From positions 22,985,364-23,049,363 of the forward strand of contig NC_056762.1 in assembly GCF_018687715.1 (NCBI RefSeq): DNA of 64,000 nt, written 5' to 3'. The notes beneath the pieces are model-generated. The model was not told the origin of the DNA. It saw only the letters and a program-made list of their open reading frames with translations, and made no database searches. Numbering within the stretch: the stretch's first letter is position 1; every line of letters begins with the position of its first letter. The position numbers and the translations under genes were made by a program. Shown here piece after piece: positions 9,205-19,620 of this stretch. The DNA comes from Carya illinoinensis. Lineage: Eukaryota > Streptophyta > Magnoliopsida > Fagales > Juglandaceae.

Positions 9205-11254
9205 CCATACTTAAAATATCCATTTAGAAAAAGCTAATAATCAACACCAAACTTTTTGTAAAAAGATCCAAACATTTGAGTTACAAGCTTTTGACCCTAA
9301 ATCAAAACATTTCTAAGAATTCCAAAAAACACAAATCTTACTTCTAATATATTCATAACATCATCCTAAGATCAACCATACTTTAAATCATCAAAATAAA
9401 GTCACCAAAGTCACAAAATAACACTTGTAGTTTTTGGTTTTATACTCAGTTTAAAAACAGAAACTTTTTCCTCAACTAGCTTTGATAAATTTCTTGATCA
9501 ATGGCTTAAGAAAGTGAGATATTTGAAATAAAGCATCACCTGGTTTTAAAATGTTTCGTAAAGAATATCCAACCATCAAACTTAAAATCACATGGCTAAA
9601 ACTGGAGTTGCGCAGGAGTTGATCATCCTATGCAACCATCAAACTTAAGATCACTCAATCACATAGGCCTATAACCGAAATTCTCTTGCATAGAAAAATT
9701 ATATATTTGAAACTAATGCTAAATATTTTCAAAATAACATCCTAACATGAAAATAAGAGACTTAGGATCATCATATAAAAATATCAAAGCCATTAGAGTA
9801 AGATCAAATCACGAAATATTCAAACTTTCTCCAAATAAAAAGTGTTTTTCCATTTCCAGTTTTCAAGTTTTTAGATCTAAGAAAATCTATCATCAAAATA
9901 TTTATTCATGCAAAACAACTTCAATGAACACTCTTAAAAACATGCTAAAAACATAGGGAGAATATATGGGTTTCTCTCTAAGAACAGGGTGAAGAACTGA
10001 TGAAAGAGAATGAAGTGTGTCTTTCATGACTCAAGGCTTCTGTAGGGAGAATATATGGATCTGGATGACCTTGATTGGAGGTGGCTATGACATAAAGTGG
10101 AGAATAGTGAGGGGCAAAGGACAGCCTGCAGAAGCTATGAGGTATGGGGGTTGATGGGGTGGGTTTCTCCATCTCATCAAGGCACTATTGGGTGCAGCCA
10201 ATGGCAGTGAATGATCTAACATGTGGGGGAGGAAACTTCTTCAAGAAGCCTTGCCAAGGTGGCCAAATTCGTGGGCCTTGTTGGGCCTCAAACAAGTGGC
10301 CTTCAATTTGGGGTTTAAAGAGGGTTTGAGATGCTATCAATCCCAAATACAATTTTTCTTGGCCCAAACAAATTTCCAAGGTTTAAAAGGTTGGATAATG
10401 ATGTCATAACAAGAATTTGAGAAATTAATAGTATGTGTAAGTGATTTAATCAAATGATTAAACACAATGCTAGAAATTGGATCAAAGAGGGTTTGAAGGC
10501 AAACTTTAGGGTTTGGGGAAACCGTTTAGGGTTTTTGTTTCAACCAAGTTTTTGAGATTTCAATTGGATTCCAACCATTTATGGTTTCACTAGGGGTGAA
10601 ACACTCTTCGATCTGGCTCAATCTGGTTGATCAGATGAAAAAAGGTTTTGCTTAGGTGTCATGATCTCACACCTTGATTTCCTTCACAAATCCATCTAAT
10701 AGTTCATCTTTGTGCCAAGTGTCTAATACTTTCACTATGTGTAGCTAAGATCTTACCAAGTATCTAAATAAAACTTCTCTAACATAATTTGAACATTCCA
10801 CACTGTGATTTTGAAAACACTACACTTAGTACACTTATCGAGGTTACTATTCACTCCAAGAAATGCATAATAAACTTAGTACTGAAAAATCCTAAATATT
10901 CATATTAACCTACAGTGAAAATCTTTTACCAAAATTCAACCTTGAAGTGCCCCTAGAAATAAATTCACAATTTCAAATAGTCGTTTCATCCAAAATTATG
11001 AAAATAGGTTATTGTGCTATAAAGTCCTAAATATTTAACTGAGTCTAGTGGTGTGGACTATAATGTATTCTAACACTTCTAACTATCTCAAACAATTAAA
11101 ATCGCATTTCTGGCACCACAGCAAGTGATAATACTGACTGTGTTGACAAGTTAAAACCTATGCGATTAGTCGATTCGTGAAAACTTATGGAGTTTTCACG
11201 AGGTTCCTAAAGTCTATAGAAATTCCACCATTGAATTTCTAGTGGGCTGTTACA
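9205..11254 (-). repeat. Giant LTR copy C, 5' ~2 kb only (same family as 40574-45623)
   Basis: Read on the minus strand it starts TGTAACAGCCC and is clearly similar to the first ~2.25 kb of the LTR at 40574. Examples are the AAACCCTAA-rich part, the GCCTACAGAAGC region and the TTAGAAAAAGCTAA stretch at its broken end. The remaining ~2.8 kb is missing at the LINE 1 poly(A). Small frames on either strand here are not conserved between copies. Confidence 0.85.
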
Positions 11255-11770
11255 TTCTCCCCTCCTAAAAAAAGATTTCCTTCTCGAAATCGATGCAAGT
11301 ACAAATATAAAACACGCTAAAAAGAAGTACCAAAACTACTGTCCATCACTGGATGTATCGTCACTGGTTGTATCCGGTAGAGGTGCATCAATGTCCAACA
11401 GCACAGTGTGCTGGGGTAAGTAGTTGAACACGTCATCCTCTGAATCATATACCACGTTGTTGAAATGACCTAGGTTGGGGCTACACAGACTCCTCATCAC
11501 CATTTTCTAGTTCTTGACCCACTACTAGCAAACGTCCGTGGTGAGTTGATGACATAGATGATCCTGACGGTGCGGGCTCAGTGTTGGCAGCTGTGGCATG
11601 CTCTTCTGCTACTCTGCTAGACTCAGCTCCATCCTATGCTGTCCTCGCTTTGAAGTTATCCCAGTCTAATCACGTAGTAGAGTGAAGCGGTGGGTAACGT
11701 TCTTCATGAGTAACTCCTTCCTCTCGTAGTCCACACTAATCTTATCTATAATGATCACAAAGGTTATTTT
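11255..11770 (-). mobile_element. Internal 3' end of the element owning LTR copy C
   Basis: On the minus strand AGGAGGGGAGAA (11255-11266) sits directly before the LTR start, as a polypurine tract does, so copy C is a 3' LTR and this DNA was its interior. A frame reading N-Y-L-P-Q-H-T-V-L-L-D-I-D ends with a stop about 95 bases before the tract. It could be the tail of the polyprotein, but no domain is recognisable. Confidence 0.55.
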
Positions 11771-13986
11771 CTAAACTTAACAAGTTCTAGACTAACGTTC
11801 TAGGATACTAAATCCTTGCTTAAGTGAAATCACTTATTTCCTTAATGCTCAAAGGGTTACTCACCATAGATAGATATATATATATACACCACTAAATTCT
11901 ACCATTCCTTAACTCTCTCACTCTAATCAAAATTGTACTAGAACCCTTTCACAAAGTAGGTCAAGTCATACCGGCATACTCTCTAAATCTAAAACTTCAA
12001 GTATTTGCCCAATTCAATTTGGAAGAATTTAATCCATACACAACTGAATTCACTTTCTCTATTTCCTTAAGGAATCCTATTTTCCTAGGACTAGCTCACT
12101 CCTTCATAATCACAACGAATCGTTCATCCTCCTTGGTGGTACCGTGATAAACAATCAACTATTAACCTAAACTCAAGGCTTTCTCTCTTATGATTGGCGT
12201 AGCTCATCTATCCATCATGAGCTGCCTCTTATTCTGACTCTAGATGGAAGGATATGTTCCTAGTGTTCATGTAAATCCTCAAGACTAAGATTTTACTTCC
12301 CATATATTGGTCTCCAATGTAAGGGCAATCTAAGATTTTATTTTATTTTATTTTATTTTTAAAGCTCCATAATCTTGAAGTTTTGACCGGTGAGCTTGTT
12401 CGATAAATTCCTCCCCTAAATCTGAGGTTCGCTTTAGTTATGTTATAAACTTATATGGCGGAATGTGTCTTAATTATAGAACTTGTTTTGGTTTGTCTAT
12501 TGGAATGATGGGGTACTAGGATCTAACTTCTGAGTTTGCTTCGTTTGCTAGGTTTAGAAGTAGATTTAGGTTATTCGTCATATGTTTGCATTTACCGTGA
12601 AGAAGTTGAGAGAGAGAGAGTGTGTGAGTTCACTGAGTTTCAATTTCTTTTAAAAATGGAAACTAGGTAACAGGTTTTAAATCTGGTACCTGAGTTTTAA
12701 ACCTAGACCCAGACCGAGTAGGTCTGGGTTTTGTGTGGTTTTGTAATCTGGAATTTGGCCCCGGTTTGATCAGTGGCCAGAACCAAAACCAAAATCTGGT
12801 TTCCTAGGTTCCAACTTACCTGGCCTGAATGAACAGTGCTATGAGATATTTCCAAAGGGATTTTATTGGTTCTTTGATATACCAAGATACTTTAGTAAAG
12901 GTGCTTGCCAAACATTTTGGTGCTAGATTGCTAATTGTTGATTCTCTTATGTTGCCTAGTTTAAGCTTCATTGATGTCTTTATATGATTTTCTCTTTCAT
13001 TGTTGAAATTTACCTCCTCTTTGTTGTAAGAATTTTATTATTGTCTTTTAAGCTGCAATTTTCTGTTAACAAAAGCAGTTTCCACATTATTGTAATATAA
13101 GCTCTTAGTTGGACCAAAGAATTACCAATTTGCATCGATCTTACTTTTTTTTTTTTTTTGGGCACTGTTGCAAATAAAATAACACACAAAAAAAAATTAC
13201 CGATACGAGAGTCCAACCAGCACTTTAAGTTCAATAAAAATTTATGTACTTTGATTATGATCCAACAACACAGTACCTTGTCAACTAATTTTATACTCAT
13301 AATTTCAAATATATCTATTTGATCATGACCAACAACAATAGTCATAGATCCAAAGCTATAAGATTCACCACCAAGTCCAGATTTCCCATGATGAATTCTT
13401 GGAGTAAATGCTCTTCATCATCGAGGTCCTTTCGATTCCCGTACAATGTGTTTCCATCAGTCCCCACTTTTTCTTCCTTTGACAACTCCTTGAATACATG
13501 GTAGACAACTTTTACATACTAATTATGGCGATCCATCTGTATAAAGCACAAAATAAACCTACAAATGACCAATCTAGCAACTACATAGGGCCATTCTACT
13601 CTATCAACCAACATATTGGAGTTTTAAGAATAAAATTTACATATAATGCAATAAATAAAGTACACTAAAATGATCAGCACTATAAGAGTATAAAACTAAT
13701 AGAAATAGACAAACCTCACGCAGATATAAATATCATGCAGAAACCAAAATTTTGGGTAAAAGGGAGGATAAATGTGCTCAACCTCCAGCAAATCTTCTTT
13801 TATATCTATTGCGTTAGATGTAATAAATGAACAGACTATAAATACAATGAAACTTTTCTGTATTACCATTGTAAACACACAAGCATTGCACTACCACGGT
13901 ATGTACTTTCTTTCTAAACCTTGAGGTTACATCACTCACTTAAAATATTTAACATATACTTCCTATGCATCCTAACAAATAACTAG
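11771..13986. other. No gene recognised
   Basis: AT-rich DNA with a TTTTA pentamer run at 12336-12360, a TA run near 11874-11886 and a poly(T) at 13146-13160. Short frames at 12703-12885 and 13010-13345 (minus) and 13319-13504 (plus) show no domain and no splice context I can defend. Confidence 0.5.
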
Positions 13987-14374
13987 ATTTTTGTTGCTAA
14001 TAGTTGTCGAGCATATGTTGAAGTCAATGATGGTACAGGACAACTAGCTGTAGTGATATTTGATGGGATTGTAGAAGAAGCACTGGGTTATTCAGCAATT
14101 GATTTTATGAACCATATTGGCGAGGTAACATAAAATCACATTTTTTTAACTCTTTCAATTCAAATGATAGAATTATAAATCAAAGTATGAATTTTTATAA
14201 TAACTAAATATTCCTATTTAAAATATTTTGAATCTTTAATTTTATACATTTAGATTTTTTATTTCTTTGCAGGACCATCTACCATTCTTGGAAAACATAG
14301 CCAAAGAAACCTCACAAAAAGAGTTGATAATCCAGCTTGGCACATATATAGACCAAATGAAAATAGCGTCCTAA
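13987..14374 (+). pseudogene. Two exons of an RPA70-like OB-fold protein fragment
   Basis: Exon A is 13987-14124 (46 codons; C-R-A-Y-V-E-V-N-D-G-T-G-Q-L, then VVIFDGIVEEALGYSAIDFM). It is followed by GAG|GTAACA. Exon B starts after TTTCTTTGCAG at 14273, in the same phase, and runs 33 codons to TAA 14372-14374. The pattern, with a V-x-D-x-T-G strand followed by F-D...A-x-x-L-G-x-S-A, is that of the carboxy OB fold of replication protein A large-subunit proteins, common in plants and in Helitrons. Upstream exons and the zinc ribbon are not visible, so it is a fragment. Splice sites look usable; function is doubtful. Confidence 0.5.
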
Positions 14375-15095
14375 GAATTTTAATATATGTAAATTGATTC
14401 TACAAAAAAATATCAAACATGCTGATCTGTCGGTAATATGGTATGATTTTCTAAAGTTCACTTCATTTTAGAAACTTCTATTAAACTACATTTTGTAAAC
14501 TTGTGTCAAATTTCTTTAGCACGTAGAATTTAAAGTAGCCAAAGTATTCTAATATTTATTAAATGTTATTTGTATTTTTAGATAATTTACAATATTTGTA
14601 TTCTATGATTTTCGTGTTAAACATAATATTTATTCTATCATTTTTTACAATATGAATTCGATTCAGTGGTTATTGATAAATTTAGAAAGTGATATTTTAG
14701 GTGCTATTACAAAGTAACTGTTCAATTGGAGATTTACTCAAGTGAATTTTCTACGATTAATATTTCCCTAGCACTGTTGTGAGGAAATTTAGAGAAACTA
14801 AGAAGTACAAGTAAGAGTGGTTATTTGAGTTTTGGAAACCATAAATTGTGATCTCATGTTATCTAAGTTTTGTTAACTGGGATAGACGCAGCTGTAAATG
14901 TTTTACAGATGTATTATACAATATTATTTTTATTGATAATAATATTTTATTTTTTGGGGTGGTGTTATTGAGAATGATTTTACGGCCTTTTAACTCTTAG
15001 TGAAACTTTCAACTCTTAGATCTTTTTTTTTTTCTCAAGTAGCATATGAATGTCAACTGATCATCGTGTTTTTTTCATTTCCTTCTTTTTAATTT
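14375..15095. other. AT-rich DNA, no gene seen
   Basis: Contains many TA-rich runs and no frame or repeat I could assign. It ends with AATTT before the TG of the next LTR. Confidence 0.5.
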
Positions 15096-16928
15096 TGTAA
15101 CAACCCGCTAGAGATTCAAGAGTGGAATTTCTATAAGCTTTAGGAATCTCGTAACATTGTTGTAAGTTTTCAGGAATAACCACTTGCATAGTTCTTAGTC
15201 TGTCAACATAGTCAGTGTTATCACTCACTGACTACACTCCACTTACAGTAAATATCTTGGGTGATTTTCCTATATTTAATTAGGTAAGAAAGACCATCAC
15301 TCAAGCTTTATTTCAGCCCTATCATCTTAAAGCACTTTGAATTAAGCATAGTAACCTTTTTCTAAACTCAACCAAATTTCCCTTCAACACTTAAAAGGCT
15401 TGACATGAAAAATAATTTCTAAGGCAAGAAAGCTTACAATTTTCGTGGCCCTTAAAGCTATCAAAACAACTTCACTCAAGAACACCCAAAAACTTCACTC
15501 GGTTTCACTCTATTGCTCACTACGGGAGAAAAATACTTTCAAGATTCAAGAGAATTCTTGGACAAGAGGTGAGGAGAAATGAGAAAGTGAGAGAGGTGTT
15601 TATTGGCTTAAAGAGGGGAGGAGGACGTTGGTTTTGGCTACAAGGAAGTGAATGTGAGTGGTGGAGGTGGGAGGTGGAGTGCTTGAGTGCAAAATGTCAA
15701 GGGTGACATCACTTGGTTCAGTTCAATAGTGGTCTAAAGTGTCATAATTCATCATTTAAGAGGGCTAGAAGACATCCATGGGTGTAGGGGTTGCTTTATT
15801 CTGATTTTTGAAAAAAATATCTACAAGACAAGCAAGTCATAGCCAACGGTTTTGGGTTTCCTTCAAAGCTGTCCAGATTTTTTATCCTCTTTTGTCCCAT
15901 CCTTTTGGTCTGATTTGGAGGCTTTATGACCATCATTTGAAGGTTTTTACAGGTGAGGAAGAGTGGCATGAGTAGCTTCCAAGCGACCATGCTAGAGCAT
16001 AAAATGAAAGGGGTGAATTGGGTGATGGTTTTTCAAGTGTGCCTCTCTTTGTGTCAATCGGTTGGGCTGCGTTAGGGAGGAAATTGGCCAAGCAAGCACT
16101 TGAGTGCTTGAATCACTTCCAAGAGACAATAAAAAAATGGTGGTGGCGTGTGGGAGTGGCTGGTTTTGGTGCAGAAAAATCATTGAAGAAGCTAAGGGCA
16201 CTCAGTTTCGTTCCAAATAGATTTCTAAAGGAAACGGTTGGATTTTGGTTTGGTTTCTTGGAAGTACTTCACCCAATGCTAGAACTGAACTAGGAGAGTT
16301 AAGGTGAGGTGTAAATGATGAAATTTTCCTAGAAAAGATGGCGTAAAAGGCATGGGCTAGGGAGCGATTTGTTTCAATGCACATGAAGATGCACCTAGGT
16401 GCTGATTGGTGGTTACTACGGGCATTTACATGGCTTTGCTTTTATTGACATGTATTGGGTCAAGGTTAAACTTCTAAATTAATCTAATAATATTGAAAAT
16501 CAATAATAAAAACCAAAATCTCATATTATAAAAGTGGAAAAATAAATTAAAGAAAAATTATGCTAAAAACATAGTTTAGAGGTTACTAATCAAGTGTGAG
16601 GTGATTAGTGCTTTTTAACTAAAGTTAGAAGCTTAAACATGGTCAAGTGGAAACCTTAGGGGCGTGTGGCACATCTTGAACTTGAGGGAAACCAATGGTA
16701 TGGTCTTTGTGGGCTCCTATTGGAAGAATGAAATAAAAGACAAGGCGTTGGGCTTCAAGGATTGGGCTTTGGTTGGGCCAAAAGTGCAAGCCTTGGTATT
16801 GGGCTTTGGAGTGGACTATTATATGAACCTTATGTTCAGATTTGTGGGATCTATCTATGACTTGAAAGGCCTACTAGGTTGGGTCCTAAACTTTGGGTCT
16901 TTCCTCAATTGGACTGAAGTCTTAAGTC

Positions 16929-17175
16929 TTACTAAGTTAGGCCCAATGGCCTTATACTTACTAAGTTGAGCATAATAGCTTGGACCTTATAAGCTAGGCC
17001 CATAGTATTGTGTCCAATAAGTGAAGCATAAAATCTTATGTCTTCCAAGTTGGGCCTAAGGCCTTCACTCTTACTAAGTTAGGCCCGATGACTTTATGCC
17101 CTTTACATTGGGCCTATTTTCTATTGTCCTCCAAGAAAGGCTTACAACTTTATATCTCCCAAATTAGGCCTAAGG
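16929..17175 (+). repeat. ~29-bp degenerate minisatellite, about 9 units
   Basis: Units resemble TTACTAAGTTAGGCCCAATG followed by GCCTTATA, repeated with drift; the GGCC core recurs in most units. It lies inside LTR copy D. Confidence 0.75.
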
Positions 17176-17495
17176 TATTTTAACATCTTATCCTTAGCCC
17201 CATAATTATTTAATTTACAAGATTTTAGTCATTTAAAAATATTACGATATTTAAATTTATGTTGAAAACTCTAAATTAATTTAAATGGTTTTATTCTATT
17301 CAAGTGATTAACGAGACTCTATCATTTTAATTAATGATGAAGGAATATATTCTATCTTAATTTGTCTGAGTGTTTTAATTTAAATAAAATGCTTATACAT
17401 TTTCAAATCAATATTTAAACTCACCGATAGATCGTTTTAAAGATCCCGAAATGAATGGCCTAGATTAAATACCCAAACCCCTACCTTTTCCCTCA

Positions 17496-17498
<3 letters not shown>

Positions 17499-17586
<88 letters not shown>
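17499..17586 (+). repeat. (TC)n microsatellite, 88 bp
   Basis: Uninterrupted TC dinucleotides inside LTR copy D. On the minus strand the frame through it encodes only Arg-Glu repeats and should not be read as a protein. Confidence 0.97.
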
Positions 17587-17588
<2 letters not shown>

Positions 17589-17894
17589 AGCCCGACATGC
17601 CCCCTTTCTCTTTCTCTTCTTCACCGTGCAGCTTCCTTCCTCCCAGCTGGCGCCACCACACGCCGTCCAGCCTCACCTCCACTACCGGCAACTCCCCCTC
17701 TCACTGGCAAGTCCATCCCCACCGGTGGTGAGTCCCACCAGTAACCCACTCTCTCTCCTCCTTTCTCCAACCGAATGGGAATGAAAACCCATTTATCTCC
17801 TCCTAGCATCGCTGTACGCAGCATCTTGGTCTCCTACCACCACCAACGGCACCACCACTCCCTGGGCTTCCCTTCCATGGTCTCTGGTCCACCC

Positions 17895-17896
<2 letters not shown>

Positions 17897-17965
<69 letters not shown>
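17897..17965 (+). repeat. (CT)n microsatellite, 69 bp
   Basis: Second pure CT run of copy D, about 310 bases after the first, in the GC-rich block. Confidence 0.97.
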
Positions 17966-17967
<2 letters not shown>

Positions 17968-18526
17968 CTGGGCCACCTCATGCACACAACTCCTCATGCA
18001 CGAGTTTCTCCTCGTGCACCACCATACGCAGCAGCTCAAGCCGCCACACCTCACCAAAAACCTCCCCCCTTCACCGGTGATCAACTTACACTGAACTCAC
18101 CTCCTCTCTCCCTCCCCGTGGCACACAAGTACATGACCCATAAAATGGACCTCCTACACGGTTTCACACCACCAACGGCCTTAGCGCCACCGTGCGTGGG
18201 TTTTAGCCCCACCAAGCACTTCCCCTAAACTCCACAACTCCTCTTTGAGCCCTCCATGCCAACCAAGTTCCCATCCATTTTTTCACAATTATAATATTTT
18301 TAGAGCTCATCAAAATATTATAATTTTGTTATTTTAAAAACAAACTTAGTCCAATAACACTGAAAATATCACATATAAATATTTCTAAAATATTTAATAT
18401 ATTTGTAAGTTTTAAAATATTGAACTTGCTTTCAAATCCACTTGGTATCTTTTAAAACACATTATTGATGCTCGGCACGTAAGACGAGACTCATAATTAT
18501 AAAAAAAGGAGTGAGTTATTACAGTC

Positions 18527-18630
18527 GTGGGCTTGGTTTTTTGCTGGATAGGCTTATGGCTTCGGGTTCATGGGTCCTTGTGACGTGGGGTTCGGATCAA
18601 GTTCCTTGGGGGAATATTCGGCCTACTAGT
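18527..18630. repeat. ~100-bp dispersed module, copy 1
   Basis: GTGGGCTTGG through GAATATTCGGCCTA matches 55841-55940 in the same orientation with moderate divergence. It begins right after the end of LTR copy D. The second copy lies upstream of a minus-strand gypsy gag, so it may be LTR or leader sequence of that family. Confidence 0.65.
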
Positions 18631-19157
18631 TACCCTACGAGTTCCTATCACACGAGTGTGATGGGAATTTTATATTCTATTTTGCATTGTTTCAGTAACC
18701 CATGTACGCTTTGCCTTCACCTATGATAACTTCCCTTGACGACACATATTCCTACATCTGGGATGATGTGTGCCGACTTATCATCTGTGTCTTTTTGTGT
18801 AGTGTAGATCATGAGATTTGCCCGATTTGTATCTGTTCCTTTGACACTCGTCTCTTTCTTGCTGGGGGTTATTCAACCATTGTTGTTCTACTTTTTAAAC
18901 TCTTTTTTCTTTATTTTCTACTTTTCATTTATGTTTCTTGCCATTGCATCTCCCTTTAAGCCCTAATATCTCCCTTCTTCTAGTTTTTCCTTTCAGCCTT
19001 TACTTTTTTTCATCGCCAATGGCTCCCTGTAATGCTTCTCCCTTTGGCTCCCATGGTTCACATTCTTCACATCCCCAAGAGTCCCTTAATAGGTCTTGGG
19101 GGTGCTAGTTTGCACTATTTAAATGATTTTTAAGGACATCATTGGTCTACAACTACC
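18631..19157. other. Noncoding leader-like DNA, no gene recognised
   Basis: T-rich DNA between the dispersed module and the gag-like relic. An ATG near 19020 opens M-A-P-C-N-A-S-P-F-G-S but stops soon after. It could be the dead start of the gag-like protein that follows. Confidence 0.4.
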
Positions 19158-19620
19158 TCACAGGCAGATTTAATTTCGGTGAGGAACTTATATGGGATTC
19201 CAAACTCTATAGTTGTAGAATTTCCTGGAGCCCGTCGTGGGGCCAACAATTCATAAGGGTTTGTTGAATGGGATGCCCTATACACGAGCATGTTTCTGAT
19301 GGGGCTTCGGCTCCCCTTTTGTCACATTGTTCAAGACGACTTAGATTTCTTGGGTCTATCCCCTTTAGAACTTCTTCCTAACGCCTGGAGGATTTAGTGA
19401 TCATGTTGAGTTGTGTGGCATCAAGTTTTGGACCTTGTCGGTGAAAAATATCCAGACCTTATTACCTTGGAGTTCATTTACACTCATGGTGTTCGGCGTC
19501 ATGACGGGAATCAATGTAGTTTCCATTCATAGATCAAATACATGGTGGTGCATTTGGAGTCCCACTACTTTCACGCCAAAGATTGGCATAAAGAATTTTT
19601 CTTCATTTCTTGTATAGGTT
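19158..19620 (+). pseudogene. Gag-like relic of a gypsy-type transposon (PF04195-like)
   Basis: From 19167 the frame reads R-N-L-Y-G-I-P-N-S-I-V-V-E-F-P-G, then G-L-R-L-P-F and L-G-L-S-P-L-E-L-L-P-N-A-W-R up to TAG 19395-19397, with one internal TAA. This order (I-P, a V-x-x-P-G strand, G-L-R-x-P, L-x-L-x-P-x-Q/E-L-x-P-N-A-W) is the plant 'putative gypsy type transposon' domain. A shifted frame (19411-19617) probably continues it. Multiple stops and shifts make it dead. The family call is from memory of the domain pattern. Confidence 0.5.

Larger units (their letters stand above)
15096..18523 (+). repeat. LTR copy D, second giant-LTR family (~3.4 kb)
   Basis: It begins TGTAACAACCCG, whose first ~150 bases match the start of the 40574 LTR family (including CATAGTCAGTGTTATCACTC), then diverges. 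It ends ...GAGTTATTACA at 18523. The last ~245 bases match 22208-22455 directly. Inside are a ~29-bp minisatellite (16929-17175), two long CT runs and a GC-rich block (17590-18240). AATTT before and GTCGT after show no target duplication, so it is either part of a longer element or rearranged. Frames such as 17775-18080 are reads through CT repeats and are not genes. Confidence 0.7.

Noticed and set aside
17437..17691. Arg-Glu repeat protein on the minus strand
   Set aside because: It is a translation of the TC microsatellite.
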